Source: Piliocolobus tephrosceles (lineage: Eukaryota; Chordata; Mammalia; Primates; Cercopithecidae). Taken from it: a stretch of DNA of 64,000 bases. Each line of letters begins with the position of its first letter. Within the stretch, counting starts at the first letter, position 1. The stretch covers positions 52,463,514 through 52,527,513 of the forward strand of contig NC_045436.1 in NCBI RefSeq assembly GCF_002776525.5. The letters run 5' to 3'. The notes under the pieces were generated by a model that had not been told where the DNA came from, made no database searches, and saw only the letters and a program-made list of their open reading frames with translations. Of the stretch, positions 33,867 to 45,325 are shown piece by piece. Made by a program: the position numbers and the translations under genes.

Positions 33867-36800
33867 TCAGTTCCTACCTATGAGTGAGGACATGTGGTGC
33901 TTGGTTTTCTGTCCTTGTCATAGTTTGCTGAGAATGATGGATTCCAACTGCATCCATGTCTCTACAAAGGACATGAACTCATCCTCTTTTATGACTAAAT
34001 AGTATTCCATGGTGTATATGTTTCACATTTTCTTAATCCAGTCTGTCATTAATGGACATTTGGGTTGGTTGCAAGTCTTTGTGAATAGTGCCGCAATAAA
34101 CATACGTGTGCATGTGTATTTATAGCAGCATGATTTACAATCTTTGGGCATATACCCAATAATGGGATGGCTGGGTCAAATGGTATTTCTAATTCTAGAT
34201 CCTTGAGGAATCACCACACTGTCTTTCACAATGGTTGAACTAGTTTACAGTCCAGCCAACAGTGTAGAAGTGTTCCTATTTCTCCACACCCTCTCCGGCA
34301 CCTGTTGTTTCCTGTCTTTTTAACGATCGCCATTCTAACTGATGTGAGATGGTATCTTATTGTGGTTTTGATTTGCATTTCTCTAATGGCCAGTGATGAT
34401 GAGCATTTTTTCATGTGTCTGTTGGCTGCATATATGTCTTCTTTTGAGAAGTGTCTGTTCATATCCTTCACCCAATTTTTGATGGGGCTGTTTGTTTTCT
34501 TCTTGTAAATTTATTTGAGTTCTTTGTAGGTTCTGGATATTAGTCCTTTGCCAGATGAGTAGATTGCAAAAATTTTCTCCCATTCTGGAGGTTGCCTGTT
34601 CACTCTGATGGTAGTTTCTTTTGCTGTGCAGAAGCTCTTTAGTTTAATTCGATTCCATTTGTCAATTTTGGCTTTTGTTGCCATTGCTTTAGTGTTTTAG
34701 ACATGAAGTCCTTGCCCATGCCTATGTCCTGAATGGTATTGCCTAGGTTTTCTTCTAGGGATTTTATGGTTTTAGGTCTAACATTTAAGTCTCTAATCCA
34801 TCCTGAATTAATTTTTGTATAAGGTGTAAGGAAGGGATCCAGTTTCAACTTTCTACTTATGGCTAGCCAGTTTTCCCAGCACCATTTATTAAATAGGGAA
34901 TGCTTTCCTCATTTCTTGTTTTTGTCAGGTTTGTCAAAGATCAGATGGTCATAGGTGTGTGGTATTATTTCTGAGGGCTCTGTTCTGCTCCATTGGTCTA
35001 TACTTCTGTTTTGGTATCAGTACCATGCTGTTTTGGTTACTGTAGCCTTGTAGTATAGTTTGAAGTCAGGTAGCATGATGCCTCCAGCTTTGTTCTTTTT
35101 GCTTAGGATTGTACTGGCAATGTGGGCTCCTTTTTTGTTCCATATGAACTTTAAAGTAGATTTTTCCAATTCTGTGAAGAAAGTCATTGGTAGCTTAATA
35201 GGGATGGCATTGAATCTATAAATTATCTTGGGCAGTATGGCCATTTTCACGTTATTAATTCTTCCTATCCATGAGCATGGAATTTTCTTCCATTTGTTTG
35301 TGTCCTATTTTATTTCATTGAGCAGTGGTTTGTAGTTCTCCTCGAAGAGGTCCTTCACATCCCTTGTAAGATGGATTCCTAGGTATTTCATTCTCTTTGA
35401 AGCTATTGTGAATGGGAGTTCATTCATGTCTTGGCTCTCTGTTTGTCTGTTATTGTTGTATAAGAATAGTTGTGATTTTTGCACATTAATTTTGTATCCT
35501 GAGACTTTGTTGAAGTTGCTTATCAGCTTGAGGAGATTTTGGGCTGAGACGACGGGGTTTTCTAAATATACAATCATGTCATCTGCAAACAGGGACAATT
35601 TGACTTTCTATTTTCCTAACTGAATAACCTTTATTTCTTTCTCTTGCCTGATTGCCCTGGCCAGAACTTCCAACACTATGTTGAATAGGAGTGGTCAGAG
35701 AGGGCATCCCTGTTTGCACCAGTTTTCAAGGGGAATCCTTTCAATTTTTGCCATTCAGTATGATATTGGCTGTGGGTTTGTCATAAATAGCTCTTATTAT
35801 TTTGAGATATGTTCCATCAATACCAAATTTATTGAGAGTTTTTAGCATGAAGCGTTGTTGAATTTTGTCAAAGGCCTTTTCTGCATCTATTGAGATAATC
35901 ATCTGGTTTTTATCTTTGGTTCTGTTTATATGGTGTATTACATTTATTGATTTATGTATGCTGAGCCAGCCTTGCATCCCAGGAATGAAGCCCACTTGAT
36001 CATGGTGGATAAGCTTTTTGATGTGCTGCTGGATTTGGTTTGCCAGCATTTTATTAAGGATTTTTGCATCGATGTTCATCAGGAATATTGGTCTAAAATT
36101 CTCTTTTTTTGTTGTGTCTCTGCCAGGCTTTGGTATCAGGATGATGTTGGCCTCATAAAATGAGTTAGCAAGGATTCCCTCTTTTTTATTGATTGGAATA
36201 GTTTCAGAAGGAATGGTTCCAGCTCCTCCTTCTTCCTCTGGTAGATTTCGACTGTGAATCCATCTGGTCCTGGAATTTTTTTGGTTGGTAAGCTCTTAAT
36301 TATACTCTCATTTTCAGAGCCTGTTATTGATCTATTCAGGGATTCAACTTCTTCCTGGTTTTGTCATGGGAGAGAGTATGTGTCCATTTACCCATTTATC
36401 CATCCAGGAATTTATCCATTTCTTCTAGGTTTTCTAGTCTATTTGCATAGAGGTGTTTATAGTATTCTCTGATGGTAGTTTGTATTTCTGTGGGGTTGGG
36501 AGTGATAACCCCTTTGTCATTTTTTATTACATGTATTTGATTCTTCTCTCTTTTCTTCCTTATTAGTCTTGCTAACGCTCTATCAATTTTGTTGATCTTT
36601 TCAAAAACCAGTTCCTCGATTCATTGATCTTTTGAAGGGTTTTTTGTGTCCCTATCTCCTTCAGTTCTGCTCTGATCTTAGTTATTTCTTGCTTTCTGCT
36701 AGCTTTTGAATGTGTTTGCTGTTACTTCTCTAATTATTTTACTTGTGATGTCAGGGTGTCAATTTCAGATCTTTCCTGCTTTCTCGTGTGGACATTTAGC

Positions 36801-37701
36801 GCTATAAATTTCCCTCTACACACTGCTTTAAATGTGTCCCAGAGATTCTGGTATGTTGTATCTTTGTTCTCATTGGTTTCAAAGAACATCTTTATTTCTG
36901 CTTTAATTTTGTTATGTACCCAGTAGTCATTCAGGGGCAGGTTGGTCAGTTTCCATGTAGTTGAGCGGTTTTGAGTGAGTTTCTTAATCCTGAGTTCTAG
37001 TTTGATTGCACTGTAATCTGAGAGAGAGTTTGTTATCATTTCTTTTATTTTACATTTGCTGAGGAGTGTTTTACACCCAACTATGTGGTCAATTTTGGAA
37101 TAAGTGTGATGTGGTGCTGCAAAGAATGTATATTCTGTTGATTTGGGGTGGAAAGTTCTGTAGATGTCTATTAGGTCCTCTTGATGTACAGCTGAGTTCA
37201 ATCCCTGGATATCCTTGTTAAGTTTCTGTCTTGTTGATCTGTCTAATGTTGACAATGGGGTGTTAAAGTCTCCCGTTATTATTGTGTGGGAGTCTAAGTC
37301 TCTTTGTAAGTCTCTAAGGACTTGCTTTGTGAATCTGTGTGCTCCTGTATTGGGTGCATGTATATTTAGGATAATTAGCTCTTCTTGTTGAATTGATCAC
37401 TTTACCATTATATAATGGCCTTCTTTGTCTGTTTTGATCTTTGTTGGTTTAAAGTCTGTTTTATCAGAGACTAGGATTGCAACCCCTGTCTTTTTTTTTG
37501 TTTTCCACTTGCTTGGTAGATCTTCCTCCATCCCTTTATTTTAGCCTGTGTGTCTGTGCATGTGAGATCGGTCTCCTGAATACAGCACATGGAGGGGTCT
37601 TGAGTCTTTATCCAATTTGCCAGTCTGTCTCTTTTAATTGGAGCATTTAACCCATTTACATGTAAGGTTAATATTGTTATGTATGAATGTGATCCTGTCA
37701 T
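33867..37701 (-). pseudogene. L1 ORF2 pseudogene, reverse strand
   Basis: The full span of ORF2 is present, starting MTGSHSYITI at 37701, but the frame shifts and stops many times. In the endonuclease, catalytic N14 is now H (TLHVNGLN), E43 is kept in QETDLT with H45 changed to D, and the catalytic SDH motif reads SDYSA, so H230 is lost. The reverse transcriptase keeps SIDAEKAFDKI (near 35900) and FADD (near 35590). The cysteine-rich end (GCGEIGTLLHCWLDC) is still readable near 34235-34285. Even without the frame damage, the endonuclease could not be active. Its products would normally act in target-primed reverse transcription. Confidence 0.88.
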
Positions 37702-37764
37702 TATGATGTTAGCTGGTTATTTTGCTCATTAGTTGATGCAGTTTCTCCCTAGCATCGGTGGTCT

Positions 37765-38740
37765 TTACATTTTGGCATATTTTTGCAGTGGCTGGTACCA
37801 GTTGTTCCTTTCCATGTTTAGTGCTGCCTTCAGGAACTCTTGTAAGCAGGCCTGGTGGTGACAAAATATCTCAGCATTTGCTTGTCTGTAAAATATTTTA
37901 TTTCTCCTTCACTTATTAAACTTAGTTTGGCTGGATATGAAATTCTGGGTTGAAAATTCTTTTCTTTAAGAATGTTGAATATTGGCCCTCCCTCTCTTCT
38001 GGCTTGTAGAGTTTCTGCCGAGATATCTGCTGTTAGTTTGATGGACTTCCCTTTGTAGTAACCCGATTTTTCTCTCTGGCTGCCCTTAACATTTTTTCCT
38101 TCATTTCAACTTTGGTGAATATGATAATTCTTTGTCTTGGAGTTGCTCTTCTCGAGCATCTTTGTGACATTCTCTGTTTTTCCCGAAATTCTCCTGGATA
38201 ATATCCCGCAGAGTGTTTTCCAACTTGATTCCATTCTCCCCATCACTTCAGGTACACTAGTCAGATGTAGATTTAGTCTTTTCATATAGTCCCATATTTC
38301 TTGGAGGCTTTGTTTGTTTCTTTTCACTCATTTTTCTTTAAACTTCCTTCTTGCTTCATTTCATTCATTTGATCTTCAGTCACTGATACCCTTTCTTCCA
38401 GTTGATCAAATTGGTTACTGAAGTTTGTGTCTTTGTCACATAGTTCTCTTGCCATGGTTTTCAGCTCTATCACATCATTTAAGGACTTCTCTACAATGGT
38501 TATTCTAGTTAGCCATTCATCTAATCTTTTTTCAAGGTTTTTAGCTTCTTTGCGATGGGTTCAAACTTTGTCCTTTAGCTCAGAGAAGTTTGATTGTGTG
38601 AGGCCTTCTTCTCTCAAGTTGTCAAAGTCATTCTCCATCCAACCTTATTCTGCTGCTGGTGAGGAGCTGCGTTCCTTTGGAGGGGGAGAGGCGCTCTGAT
38701 TTTTAGAATTTTCAGCTTTTCTGCTCTGTTTTTTCCCCAT
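37765..38740 (-). pseudogene. L1 ORF1 pseudogene, reverse strand
   Basis: The start codon is at 38738-38740 in the usual CAAAGATGGGGAAAAAACAG context, and the natural stop lies at about 37765. The 976-nt span is shorter than the normal 1017 nt and not a multiple of three, so small deletions and frameshifts are present. Readable pieces are the N-terminus (antisense of 38640-38740), the coiled-coil region (38350-38600) and the RRM segment around 38230-38330 (YMKRLNLHLTSVPE). No continuous frame survives. Confidence 0.85.
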
Positions 38741-39314
38741 CTTTGTGGTTTTATCTACCTTTGGTCTTTGATGATGGTGACGTACAGATGGGGTTTTAGT
38801 GTGGATGTCCTTTCTGTTTATTAGTTTTCCTTCTAACAGTCAGGACCCTCAGCTGCAGGTCTGTTGGAGTTTGCTCAAGTTCTACTCTACTGTTTTCTGT
38901 TTAGCTATGTCCTGTCCCCAGAGGTGGAGTCTACAGACACAGGCAGGCCTCCTTGAGCCGTGGTGGACTCCACTGATTTCAAGCTTCCCAGCTGCATTGT
39001 TGACCTACTCAAGCTTCAGCAATGGCAGGCTCCCCTCCCTGAGCCTCACTGCTGCCATGCAGTTAGATCTCAGACTGCTGGGCTAGCAATGAGGGAGGCC
39101 CTGTGGGTGTGGGACCCTCTGAGCCAGCTGTGGATTATAATTTCCTGGTGTGCCATTCGCTAAGACCCTTGGAAAAGCACAGTATTAGGGTGGGAGTGAC
39201 CCAATTTTCCAGGTGGTGTGTGTCACAGTTTCCCTTAGCTAGGAAAGGAAATTCCCTTACCCTTTGTGCTTCCCTGGTGAGGTGATGCCTTGGCCATCTT
39301 GGAACTACCCTCAT
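38741..39314 (-). promoter_or_regulatory. L1PA 5' UTR with two deletions, reverse strand
   Basis: Only about 570 bp remain of a 5' UTR that is about 1040 bp in the other L1PA of this window. Near 38892-38900 the sequence jumps from the block just before the last third of the UTR to the 'gacatagctaaac' block. This removes about 290 bp, including most of the 129-bp ZNF93-associated segment. Near 39289 a second jump removes about 165 bp just after the YY1-type site, which is kept. Confidence 0.65.
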
Positions 39315-39330
39315 ACAATTCTAATTTTTA
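39315..39330 (-). repeat. Target-site duplication, right copy, of minus-strand L1PA
   Basis: See the left copy at 33611-33626. It directly abuts the L1 5' end. Confidence 0.7.
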
Positions 39331-39347
39331 CTAAAAAGCTCACATTT

Positions 39348-39634
39348 GGCAGGTGTGGTAGCTCATACCTGTAATCCCAGCACTTTGGGAGGCCAAGGTG
39401 GGAGAATCACAAGGTCAAGAGATCAAGACCATCCTGGCCAACCTTGTTAAACCCTGTCTCTACTAAAAATATAAAAATTAGCCTGACATGGTGGTGCTCA
39501 CCTGTAGTCCCAGCTACTCAGAAGGCTGAGGAAGGAGAATAGTTTGAACCCAAGAGGTGGAAGTTGCAGTGAGCCGAGATCATGCCACTGAACTCCAGCC
39601 TGGCAACAGAGCAAGACTCCATCTAAAAAGAAAA
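39348..39634 (+). mobile_element. Alu (AluS/AluSc-like) with target-site duplications
   Basis: A full dimer from GGCAGGTGTGGTAGCTCATA to CAACAGAGCAAGACTCCATC. GAATCACAAGGTCAAGAGAT indicates an AluSc- or AluY-like state. A 15-base duplication with one mismatch, AAAAAGCTCACATTT (39333-39347) against AAAAAGCTCACGTTT (39635-39649), brackets it. It inserted 18 bp from the 5' end of the minus-strand L1PA. Confidence 0.92.
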
Positions 39635-39649
39635 AAAAAGCTCACGTTT

Positions 39650-40260
39650 TATTACTGGTGATAAATATTGCCATTTGTTTTTCTTGAAGTGTCAATCTAA
39701 TTAATTAATTTCTCAAAAATATCTGCCAAATATCAAAGACTAATTATATTATTTTAAAATCCTTTTCCTATATAGCTTCCTTCCCTCTCTCTAGAGCAAC
39801 TTCTACACCTAAAGTGCACCATTTTGTCTGTAAGTCAGTGTGACTAATATATTCTGTTGAGAACCTCCTTTCTTGATGAGTGTTCTGGAATGTGCTTCCT
39901 GGAAGAAAACTGAGGAAATGGTAGAGATCAACTTGTTTGTTTCCTTTCTCTCAGGGACCAGAGTCTTAATCTGGCATTTGTGTAATGTCAGAAAATAGTT
40001 TTGTCTAGTCCTTTTGGTTGTTTTCTTGCTTTTTGTTTACAGATATAGGCTTAAAGTGTTCTTTTATAGTTTGTAGTCCATTGTAATTGGAAGCCAGCTA
40101 CAGTTCTTCATCAAAACATTTTAATTGAGTCATTCTAGTAATTGAAAAATTTTAATTATAGAGTAATATTTCTTACTTCAAAAAATAGTGATAATATATT
40201 ATATAATTAATTTGAGATGAGTTCTAAGAGACAATAAATTTATCTTAATATTTTAGCTGT
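39650..40260. other. Unassigned AT-rich sequence
   Basis: No recognisable gene or repeat. Confidence 0.4.
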
Positions 40261-40261
40261 T

Positions 40262-41345
40262 CCAACACACACACAAAAATGGACAAATGGTATTTATTAC
40301 ATCAAGTTACAAAGCTTTCTACAAAGCAAACAAAACAATCAACAAAGTGAAGAGATAAACCGCAGAACGGGAGAAAATATTTGCAACCTACTCACTGACA
40401 ACAGATTAATAACCAGATTGTATAAGGAGCTCAAACAACTCTATAGATAAAAATCTGTTAATTCAATTTTTAAAATAGGCGAAAAATTTTGAATAGACAC
40501 TTCTCAAAATAAAACAATACAAATGGCAAAGAAACATATGAAAAAGTGTTCAACATCACTGATTATCAGAGAAATCCAAACTACGGCTGCAATGAGACAT
40601 CACCTCACCCCAGTTAAAATGACCTTTTTTTTTTTTTTTTTTGAGATAGAGTCTCGCTCTGTCGCCCAGGCTGGAGTGCAGTGGCGCGACCTTGGCTCAC
40701 TGCAAGCTCCACTCCCCGGGTTCACGCCATTCTCCTGCCTCAGCCTCCCATGCAGCTGGGACTACAGGTGCCTGCCACCACGCCTGGTTAATTTTTTTTT
40801 TTGTATTTTTAGTAGAGGCAGGGTTTCACCGTGTTAGCCAGGATGGTCTCAATCTCCTGACCTCGTGATCCGCCCGCCTCGGCCTTCCAAAGTGCTGGGA
40901 TTACAGGCGTGAGCCACTGTGCCCGGCTAAAATGACTTTTATCCCAAAGACAGGCAATAACAAATGCTGGCAAGAATGTAAAGCAAAGGAAATCCTTGTA
41001 TACTGTTGGTAGGAATGTAACTTATTACAACCACTATGGAAAACTATTTAGAAGTTCCTCAAATACTAAAAATAAAGCTACCTTATGATCCAACAATTCC
41101 ACTGCTAGGTATATATCCGAAAGAAAGGAAAACACTGTATCAAATAATATCTGCACTCCCAAGTCGTTTCAGCACTATACACAATAGCTAAGATTTGGAA
41201 GCAACCTAAGTGTCCATCAACAGATGAATGGATTAAAAAAATGTGATGCTTACACAAAATGGAGTACTATTGAGCCAAAATAGTTAAAACTGCAGTTACA
41301 TTGGCATGAATCAAAGTGGAGAGAGCAACTGTACTTGTAGTCAAT
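40262..41345 (+). pseudogene. LINE-1 (L1PB/L1MA-like) ORF2 3' portion, split by AluY
   Basis: The parts 40262-40624 and 40937-41345 are consecutive pieces of the ORF2 C-terminal region. Landmarks are GAGAAAATATTTGCAACCTA, GACACTTCTCAAAATAAAAC, TACTGTTGGTAGGAATGTAA, CCAACAATTCCACTGCTAGG and AAGTGTCCATCAACAGATGA. Frames are broken throughout. No clear 3' UTR or tail follows. Confidence 0.8.
40625..40927 (-). mobile_element. AluY, reverse orientation, with target-site duplications
   Basis: A full-length, little-diverged Alu: T run, GAGATAGAGTCTCGCTCTGT, GCGACCTTGGCTCACTGCAA, TCCTGACCTCGTGATCCGCC, ending GTGAGCCACTGTGCCCGGC. The CTCGTGATCCGCC state and retained CpGs fit AluY. TAAAATGAC occurs at 40615-40623 and again at 40928-40936. 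It is the youngest-looking insertion in the window and points to a catarrhine primate. Confidence 0.93.
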
Positions 41346-43889
41346 GCATTCTTCACTGCCTTACACTTAGAATAAATTAAAAATTCTAGTTCGATTCCAG
41401 TTCAAATAAATGCCTTAAATGATAAATTAAAAATTGTTATTGTTAAAGGAATCTACCACTGATTTATACATTTTTAATGTTTTGTGTGAAGAAATAGGGA
41501 GCATGCCTAAAGTACCTAATGCTGAGTACATATTATGATGATTGTCTCAGAGAAAGTAATTTGTGGACCATTTAGAATGGCTGGGTGAACCAACCACTGT
41601 TTTTATGGAATGTAACTTTTACTTGATAAGTGAAAGAAAAATAACATGATTATTTAGACTTTGATATTTGGCAGCTAATTTTGAGAAAATGAACAATTGA
41701 GAGACTGACTCCTCAAAAAAAGCAAATAGCAGTCTTCATTTCCATTAATACAATGTGAGCTCTTGAGCAACAATAAAATTTTAGAAATCTTATATTCTCT
41801 ACTGTGTGCTTGGCAATTTTCAATACTTGAAACTTTTTTAATGAGATAGGGAGTGAGATTAATGAACGTGAACTTTTCATATCTTGTACTGTGTTAAAAT
41901 TTGAAAGATTTATATAACTCAGTGAACTAATATTTTTAAAATAATGCATGATATTATGAAATTATGCATTGGTAAATAATTCATTTGAAGTTCAAATCAA
42001 GCCAAGAAATTACAATGTAATGTAATGTAAAAGAGTACCAAAGAGTACGAAAGTTCACTGATAAAGTTTCCGATCCCATATTGCAAGTAATCTTTAAGAA
42101 ATTATTACTTGTTAAATTTTGGTGAAAACCAAAGAATCATATTCACAATTACCTAGAAAGGTCATTTTAATTTTTTAAACTACATTAATAATTGAACAGA
42201 TTTTATCCAAATACTCTAACTAAAACAAAATATTGAATGAAGAAACAAATATGAGAATCTACATGACTTCACAGACATTTGCAAATGTCTAAAACGGTCC
42301 CATCCTTCTCATTGAATATTTTGTTTTGAAAAATGCAGATGTTTTTTAATAAAAGCATACTGATTTTGCTATGATCATTATTCATAGTACCTAGTACATT
42401 TATTAGTTATTCCCAAATTAATTTATTACTAAGTGTTTTAAAAATTTCTTTTTGATATCAATATGGTAGATATTGATAGACATAGCACACACAAACAAAA
42501 GATTTTGTGAGACCTCAATAAGTTTTGGAGCATAAAAAATTGAATTAGATGGGAAGAAGAAAATCAAATTTCTGTCCTGTAATACATCCCTACCTCATCA
42601 AATTTACACATATCGTGTTTAAATTAAATCCCATAAGCCATTTTGGATGTTTGCTGCTTTTACATAACATCAATTTTCTGTCCCTTTCACGTTCAATTAT
42701 TTAACAACAAGGTATTTTTGAGTTCAAATTTTGTTGATAATTTTATATTATTACTATATTTGCTATTTTATACAGAACTAGTAATTGGTTTATAGTATCA
42801 ACGAAAGAAAGATTTAAAAATAATCATTATTTTAGACCTCTTGAAATTAGACAGAGCTACAGTATTATATCACAGGTTCTGCTAACTATGGTAAACAAAA
42901 CAGTGAGGGAAGTTACATTCTATCCCTTAAGTGTTTGCTTACAATGAGGAGGTAATGATAGAGGACAACAGAGAGCATAAAATATTTATGTAGTGCCACT
43001 TGTTTTGCCCATTTGGGAAATCAATGTTTTAACAGTCGTATTTTACAATACCCAGGATCATGAGTCTACCGTGCTAAGAATAAGAGAGTTTATAGAAGTG
43101 GAGACTGAAAACACAAAGTATATAAAACTTCTTAAAAGTGTGCATCCTGGAGCTATAAAGAGAGAGAAAACGTAGCACTAGCAGAAGCTAACCCAGTAAT
43201 GTTCTTCTTGCTTTTTACCTCATATGCATTAAAACTCTCTTTTCCAAGTTTCTATGTTTTCTTTATGGTATTTGATATTCTTCCAATATTTAGTAAAATA
43301 ATAATATGCTGTGTTCATTAGGCTGCTTTTAAATGATCTCAATTGAAAAATAAATACTCATGTTATAAAACAGCATTATTTTTTCAGAATCATATGGAGA
43401 CCACTTTTTTGTTAAAAAACTGTATGTTTAATGTAATTATTTGTAGTGTTGTTTTATGATGTCTTAGCTAGATAAAACTACCTAAAACACATATAAATGT
43501 ACTTGATTGCTGTAATAACTTATAGAATACATATAGGGAAAATACTCTCTGTCATATATGTGATTTAAGTAATTCATTATTATGGGGGGTTTTATTTTCT
43601 TTTATTATTCTAGAAAAGCAAAATCCACCATTTGTTCTACTTACCAAGGGTATTAGATTTTAAATGACATTTAAAGGTATGAAATATATATTATTAAAAT
43701 ATTTTAATATAAATAAAGGTAGTAGAAGCTATAAGAATGAATACAGGAATTTAGAATAATTAATAATTTAAAAGATAATTATATTGGCATATTATAAAGT
43801 TAGAAAATTGAAATAAATATAAAAAGTGTAAGAGTAAACTAATCCTGTCTCTCTATATATAGTAAACCTAGAGTAAGCCAATCTACTCT
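41346..43889. other. Unassigned AT-rich sequence
   Basis: About 2.5 kb with no recognisable gene or repeat family. A short GTAATGTAAT repeat lies near 42015-42030. Confidence 0.4.
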
Positions 43890-43948
43890 GTATATACATA
43901 TGTATGTGTGTATATGCAAATGATATATACATATACATATATAGAGAA
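43890..43948. repeat. TA/TATG-rich simple repeat
   Basis: Imperfect TATATACATATGTATGTGTG-type sequence leading into a GGAA tract. Confidence 0.8.
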
Positions 43949-43954
43949 AGAGAG

Positions 43955-44060
43955 TGGAAAGAAGGAAGGAAGGAAAGAAGGAAGGAAGGAAGGAAGGAAG
44001 GAAGGAAGGAAGGAAGGAAGGAAGGAAGGAAGGAGGGAGGGAGCAAGGAAGGAAGGAAAT
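43955..44060 (+). repeat. (GGAA)n microsatellite
   Basis: Fourteen uninterrupted GAAG/GGAA units at 43977-44032 (56 bp). About three more units lie on each side, separated by short interruptions (AAAGAAG on the left, GGAGGGAGGGAGCAAG on the right). The reverse strand gives the (TTCC)n frame that translates as repeated SFLP. Open frames here are repeat artefacts. Confidence 0.97.
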
Positions 44061-44129
44061 GGAGGCTATGGCAAATAAATCTGAATTTTATACAAAATCT
44101 AATATATAATTACATATCTCTTTATTCCA

Positions 44130-45000
44130 TTTTTTGTATTAAAGATGATAGTTATGCAATACAATTTTCCCTTTTCACTATACATTTCTCTGAGTTTCAA
44201 CAAATGTATAATCATGCTAACTGCCACTATAATCAAGATGTAAAAAATCTCCATCAATCTCATCCGCTCCATCCTAATTTTCCTTTAATGCTTTGTATAA
44301 CCCTTTCTCACACTGCCAGCTCCTGTCAACCAACAATCTGTTGCTAGTTCCTGTAGTTTTGCCTTGTCCAGAATGTCATATAAATGATATCATGTACTGA
44401 AATCTAATCATATCCTTAGACCCTGTAATCTGAGTCTGTTATATTTCAGGCAGCATAATTCATTTCAGATTTGTGCAGATTATTGCGTATATCAAGTAGC
44501 TTTTTTAAAATACTGAGTAATATTCAATTTTGTGGATATCCCAAACTTATTCTGCTACTTACCAGTTGAAACAACTTTGGTTTAGTTTCAATGTGAACAG
44601 CTACAAATAATGACACTATAAACATTTCTGTATAGGATTTTCCATAAACTAAAGTGTTTACTTGGCTAAACTCTGGTGAGTAAAGTGTTTCTGTTTGTTT
44701 GGTGATTTTATGTTTAATTTTATGGGACTACCAAACTATTTTCCAATGTAGCCATATCATTTTACATCCCTTCAAGCATTGTTTGAGTGTTTCAGCTATT
44801 CTGCATCTTTTCTAACTTGAGATTGTCAGTTTTATTTTTTATTATTATTTTAACCATTTACGTATTTGTGTCGTATATCTTTTCATGTTTTCATTTCTAT
44901 TCAACTGCTGATGAAAAACATTGAGCATCTTATTTGCTTTTCGCTATGCTTATGTCTTCTGGTCAAGTATCTGTTCAATTATTTTGCCAGTTTTCAATTA
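44130..45000 (-). mobile_element. Old LINE-1 (L1M) 3' end, reverse orientation
   Basis: The reversed L1M 3' UTR and ORF2 end: 'tgtccagaatgtcatataaatgatatcatg', ATAATTCATTTCAGATTTGT, ACCAGTTGAAACAACTTTGG, 'tgggactaccaaactattttccaatgtagcc', CATCTTATTTGCTTTTCGCT. Heavily diverged and without a frame. Confidence 0.65.
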
Positions 45001-45019
45001 TTAGTAGTAAACCAGATGA

Positions 45020-45325
45020 AAAGGACACATACTAGGTGGCTTCATTTACATAAATTTCTAGAAAATGCAAACTAATTTATAGTGATAGAAGACAGTGCAG
45101 TAGTTGTCTGGTGATGGGAGAGCAGGGAACAGGGAGGGTTATTATGGGGAGATTATGAAGAGAAATGTGTAAACCTTCAAGGATGATAGATATTTTTATG
45201 TATCAGTTATGGTTCTAGTTTCACAGACATATATATGTTAAAACTTATAAAATTACACAATTTTTAATATATGAAGTTTATCATTTGACAATTATGCCAC
45301 AATAAATATATTTAAAAATGAGGCA
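45020..45325 (+). mobile_element. Old LINE-1 (L1M) 3' UTR, forward orientation
   Basis: The L1M 3' UTR pattern: CATTTACATAAATTTCTAGA, 'agtgatagaagacagtgcagtagttgtctgg', 'aaaattacacaatttttaatatatgaag', 'atgccacaataaatatattt' as the 3' end. It overlaps in consensus terms with the opposite-strand fragment next to it, so the two are separate insertions. Confidence 0.65.

Larger units (their letters stand above)
33627..39314 (-). mobile_element. Near full-length LINE-1, L1PA class, reverse orientation
   Basis: About 5.7 kb. The reversed 3' end (ACTTTAAGTTCTAGGGTACA near 33670) is followed leftwards-to-rightwards by ORF2 (33867-37701), ORF1 (37765-38740) and the 5' UTR. The element ends at 39314 with the reversed first bases of L1 (TTGGCCATCTTGG). 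It is bracketed by imperfect target-site duplications. The 5' UTR has two internal deletions, one of about 290 bp near 38895 and one of about 165 bp near 39289. Both ORFs are decayed. It is the inverted partner of the L1PA at 13561-19699. Confidence 0.9.

Noticed and set aside
40523..40837. 104-codon frame
   Set aside because: A chimera of an L1 ORF2 fragment and antisense AluY.
43792..44347. 84- and 147-codon frames with repeated SFLP or EGRK residues
   Set aside because: Produced by translating the GGAA microsatellite.
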